Source: Setophaga petechia
Lineage: Eukaryota; Chordata; Aves; Passeriformes; Parulidae
DNA: 64,000 nucleotides
Assembly: GCA_024362935.1 (NCBI GenBank)
Contig: JANCRA010000010.1
Coordinates: forward strand, 11,090,501-11,154,500
Direction of reading: 5' to 3'
Every line of letters starts with the position of its first letter. Position 1 is the first letter of the stretch. Below are positions 52,481 to 64,000 of the stretch, piece by piece. A program made the position numbers and the translations under genes. The notes beneath the pieces are model-generated. The model did no database searches. It saw only the letters and a list, made by a program, of their open reading frames with translations, and was not told the DNA's origin.

Positions 52481-52740
52481 GTGCTGCCCTGGCGCTTCCC
52501 CGGACCTGCCTCCGCTCCCCGCCTGTTGACGGAGGGACACGCTGACTTCAGGGGTCCTCTCCCACGCCTCAGAGGGCGCGCTCCAGTCACCCGGCCGTTT
52601 TCTTTCTAAGAAAAGCCACCCCAATCTCTTAAAACCCACCAGGCAGCGTCAAAAAGCGACCCCCCGAGCAGCACTCCCCGCCCCCACCGAGCACCGCTCG
52701 CTCCTGGCCTGGGGGTGGGTGAGAGGGGAGGCCCAAGGCC
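52481..52740 (+). other. GATA2: GATA2 5' UTR part of exon 2
   Basis: Runs from the acceptor CTCCCTACAG to the ATG. It contains no upstream ATG, so the first ATG of the exon is the GATA2 start, in the context AAGGCCATGG. Confidence 0.8.
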
Positions 52741-61204
<8,464 letters not shown>

Positions 61205-63145
61205 AACCTGATGACCAAGAGACCCATCCAGATATTAGGAACATGGGACTTTGCCTGAGATGACAGCAAGTAAGACAATGTTCTGCCAAGAGGAGAATGT
61301 AGGGATGGCAAAAGGAGACCTTTGCTCCCATGTGGTTAACTTTTAATGCTGGACTAAAACCTTGCAAATGATGGGTCTTCTGCAGAAATGTGTAGTGGTG
61401 CCTGTAATGCACTTTGCCCCCTCAGGTATAAGAAAAAAGAACTCACCTGTTCGATGCTTAATGGTCCAGCAGGAAGCGAAAGATGGCAGAAGCTGAAAGA
61501 GAAGGCTTGGAACTGGTTTTCCTTTCTCTCTTTGTTATTACTGTGAATATTGTAAAGAGATATAAGCAGCCTCCCAGGATGGAATTGGCTCACTGGAAGC
61601 CAGACATGCTGGATTTCTATTGCGGACTTTGTTTGGGATAGGGAAAAAAAGAAGAAAAAAAAAAGCCAAAAAAAAGAAAAGTTAAAAAAAAAAAAAAAAC
61701 AAACAAAAAAAACACCAAGAGAAAGAAAAAGGCATCTTTATTAAACCACAAGTTTTAAAATCAGACATAAAGTCATATTTATTTTGTTTTCCACAAAAAG
61801 CCTCAACCCCTCTGATTGCATGTTTTTGTGCTGTCATTTGCAATGGCTACCCTGTAAGAAAAGCTGCCTTCAAAACAAGGAGAGGGAAAATGTACTCAAC
61901 AGCCCTCTTGGATTAGCTCCATCTATCTTCCATACCAAAGTTACCAGGAAGGGGGAAAAGATTGTGAGGGCAAGGAACAAAGCAAAAATGTAGCCATAAT
62001 ACGAGATTTTAATATACCCAAGATGGTGATTATTTTGACACAATTCCTTCATTCTTCTCCCTAACATGAAAGATTTATTTTAAAAAAGAGCCCCTCTCCC
62101 AATTACGCCATTGTTCCTCATACCAGACAACCTAGGTCAGACAAACTGTTGGGAAAAAACTCTGGGGAAGGCAATTCTGCACTAGCAAGGGGTGAGAGCT
62201 GCAACACAATTTTGGTAAATGCCTGTAGAAGTTCTAGCACAGCCAAAACTATAATGGGGCACAAAAATCCTGCTCGCAGACTTGGGAGGTTGAAGCATTT
62301 TGTTCTGTTGTGTTGGCAGCTGTCGCTTAAAAATGCAGATTAGCTGCTTGGGTAAACTTTGGGCAGTGTGGCCACCACATGCACATGCAGCCAGTGCCTG
62401 CTGTCTCAGGCACCCACCCCGGTGGAGTCCACCGGGAGGAAGGGCCCAAATGAGGCTGAGATCACTGGAGAGGGGAAAAAGAGAGACAATCAGTTTGAGC
62501 TTCACACATCCATCAAATCCCAGACACAGAGACAGCTGAGGGAAGGCATCGCTCTAACGGGAATGTCTGTTTTCCGTAGCGGATTTTATATGAAAACAAG
62601 AAAAGAACAAAAAAAAAAAAATTAAATCTCCCATTATGAAACCGTATTGTACGTAAATGACTGAAAACAAAGCTATTGCCAATGTGAAGTGTATTCTATT
62701 GATTGTTATGATCTGATGCCTCTCGTGAACACAAGCTCCAGTATAACATACGGTGTACATATTTAGGTATACTTCTGATGAAAATGCCCCAATGAACAGA
62801 GGGGTTTGATAATGTAAACCACGTAAGCTTAACTCTGTGAAAAGCTTTCTATTTTATTTTTTTAAATTTTAACTATTTTGTTGTTGGGTTTTTCTTTTCC
62901 TTTTTTTTTTTTTTTTTTTTTTTGGATCAAGCCAAATTGTATCTTTACCGCAAAAGTCCTGCTTTAAAGAAAAAACCAGAATGAAACAAAAAAAGGATGT
63001 ATGTAAATTTTTTTAAGCCTGTAATTTTTAAGCCTACTAAAATGTAGTATTTTATAATTAAGAACCAAGCAGCCATGAAAATCCTGCTTTCCTCTTTTTT
63101 TTTTGGTCTGTGTAGGCATATAGGTGCACTTTGTAAAGAAGTGGA

Positions 63146-63151
63146 AATAAA
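63146..63151 (+). terminator. GATA2: Proximal alternative poly(A) signal
   Basis: AATAAA in the context GTGGAAATAAATGGG, about 440 bases before the distal signal. It could give a shorter 3' UTR; downstream GU-rich support is weak. Confidence 0.35.
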
Positions 63152-63584
63152 TGGGAAACTAAATTGGTTGGGAGAAATCATAAGAATTTTTAATCTACTG
63201 AGGTAAAAAATTAGGTCCTTTTTACTTTTTACCTTTTACAATGGTACAGTTGTACATTATTTGTACCCAACTCAAATTTCTGTAGGATTTGGGCAGAGGG
63301 GAAGGGGTGTGGGTGAAAGACAGGGATTACTGATACAGTTGACAAAGTGCAATATATTGTCAGTCACTGCAGCATAGACAACAGCAGTTGAGATTTAAAT
63401 TATTTTGTACTTGTATCAGCATAAAAAATTCTTCAGTATTTTCTGTTTTTATTTTAATTTTTATTTTGCTTATTTTTGGATTAGTGAACTAAATTATTGT
63501 TAATTATGTACAACATGTTTATATATTGTCTGTAAAAAGTGTATGCTTTCCTCATATTCCTTCAAGGTGAATATTGCTAAGAAT

Positions 63585-63590
63585 AATAAA
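63585..63590 (+). terminator. GATA2: Main GATA2 poly(A) signal
   Basis: AATAAA in AAGAATAATAAATACC, followed by a T-rich then TGTGCC stretch consistent with cleavage near 63600-63610. Confidence 0.8.
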
Positions 63591-63605
63591 TACCTTTTTT
63601 GTGAA

Positions 63606-64000
63606 ACTACCTGTGCCATGCTTCATGTCATAAAAGCTGCTTTTAGTAGGGAGAGAGGAAAAATTATTGTCATTGTTGCCAGTAGAATTATTAGCTTATA
63701 CTTTATGCAGAGCAGGCTATGATATTTTGAAACCCTAACAGGGTAGGACAAAAGAGGGTAATTAAAGAATGATTTAGTATTGGAAGCACAGGTACAAAAG
63801 CTCATTCTCCAGTGTTGTTTTGGAGTGACGAGGTCAGGCAGTTAAGTGTGCCTAAGTTTCTAAGCTAGTTTAAATTTTGAGGCAGCAGCCACTTTGGAGA
63901 TGATGAACTGTGGTTTCTCTTGAATTTTTTTTTTGTGTTTTATTAAAGTGTTTGGAGAAATACTTTTACATTAAAAACACATTTTAAAAGCACTGTAAAC
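63606..64000. other. DNA downstream of GATA2
   Basis: AT-rich flanking sequence with no recognised gene or repeat. The neighbour on this side (EEFSEC/DNAJB8 in mammals) is not reached. Confidence 0.6.

Larger units (their letters stand above)
61205..63605 (+). other. GATA2: GATA2 3' UTR
   Basis: About 2.4 kb, AT-rich, from the TAA to just past the distal poly(A) signal. It includes A-rich runs at 61639-61712, a T23 run (62901-62923), a Pumilio-type TGTACATA at 62754-62761 and AT-rich elements near the end. Length and composition fit the long 3' UTR of vertebrate GATA2. Confidence 0.85.

Overview
The window is vertebrate nuclear DNA, most likely from a songbird. It carries the 3' half of RPN1 (ribophorin I) and a complete GATA2, both on the + strand, about 48 kb apart. 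Intron-exon structure, GT-AG junctions, CpG-rich promoters and polyadenylation signals show a vertebrate. The GATA2 open reading frame assembles to 466 codons, 14 fewer than the human protein, which fits the bird form. A solo LTR at 30441-30822 resembles a family I associate with songbirds, and an antisense CR1 3' end lies near 21.2 kb. The species cannot be fixed from the sequence alone.

Layout. 1-4530: the last six exons of RPN1, the 3' UTR and two poly(A) signals. 4530-41000: intergenic DNA with no convincing protein-coding gene. It holds short minisatellites (10.7, 12.2, 17.2, 18.0, 24.7 and 39.2 kb), a ~176-bp tandem array carrying telomere-like TTAGGG motifs (15.7-16.4 kb), the CR1 fragment, the solo LTR and several AT-rich unique blocks that look like conserved non-coding elements. 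41000-45200: the GATA2 upstream regulatory region, with three separate clusters of GATA motifs and a YY1/GATA/RFX module. 45200-45590: a probable distal GATA2 promoter with first exon '1S'. 45600-51700: a long CpG-rich stretch. 51600-51941: the proximal promoter and first exon '1G'. 52481-61204: five coding exons of GATA2. 61205 to about 63605: its 3' UTR.

How the parts work together. RPN1 is a housekeeping subunit of the ER oligosaccharyltransferase and is not functionally tied to GATA2. The arrangement matters because, in mammals, the DNA between the two genes holds a distal haematopoietic enhancer of GATA2, and because GATA2 regulates itself through GATA sites upstream of the 1S promoter and in the intron after the N-finger exon. 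I see candidates for that wiring here: GATA clusters about 4.0, 2.1 and 1.1 kb upstream of the presumed 1S start, and in the intron a TATCTG-N8-AGATAA module followed by an ETS site. That module has the spacing of the mammalian '+9.5' stem-cell enhancer but a changed E-box base. These assignments are inferences from motif, order and spacing; no alignment was run.
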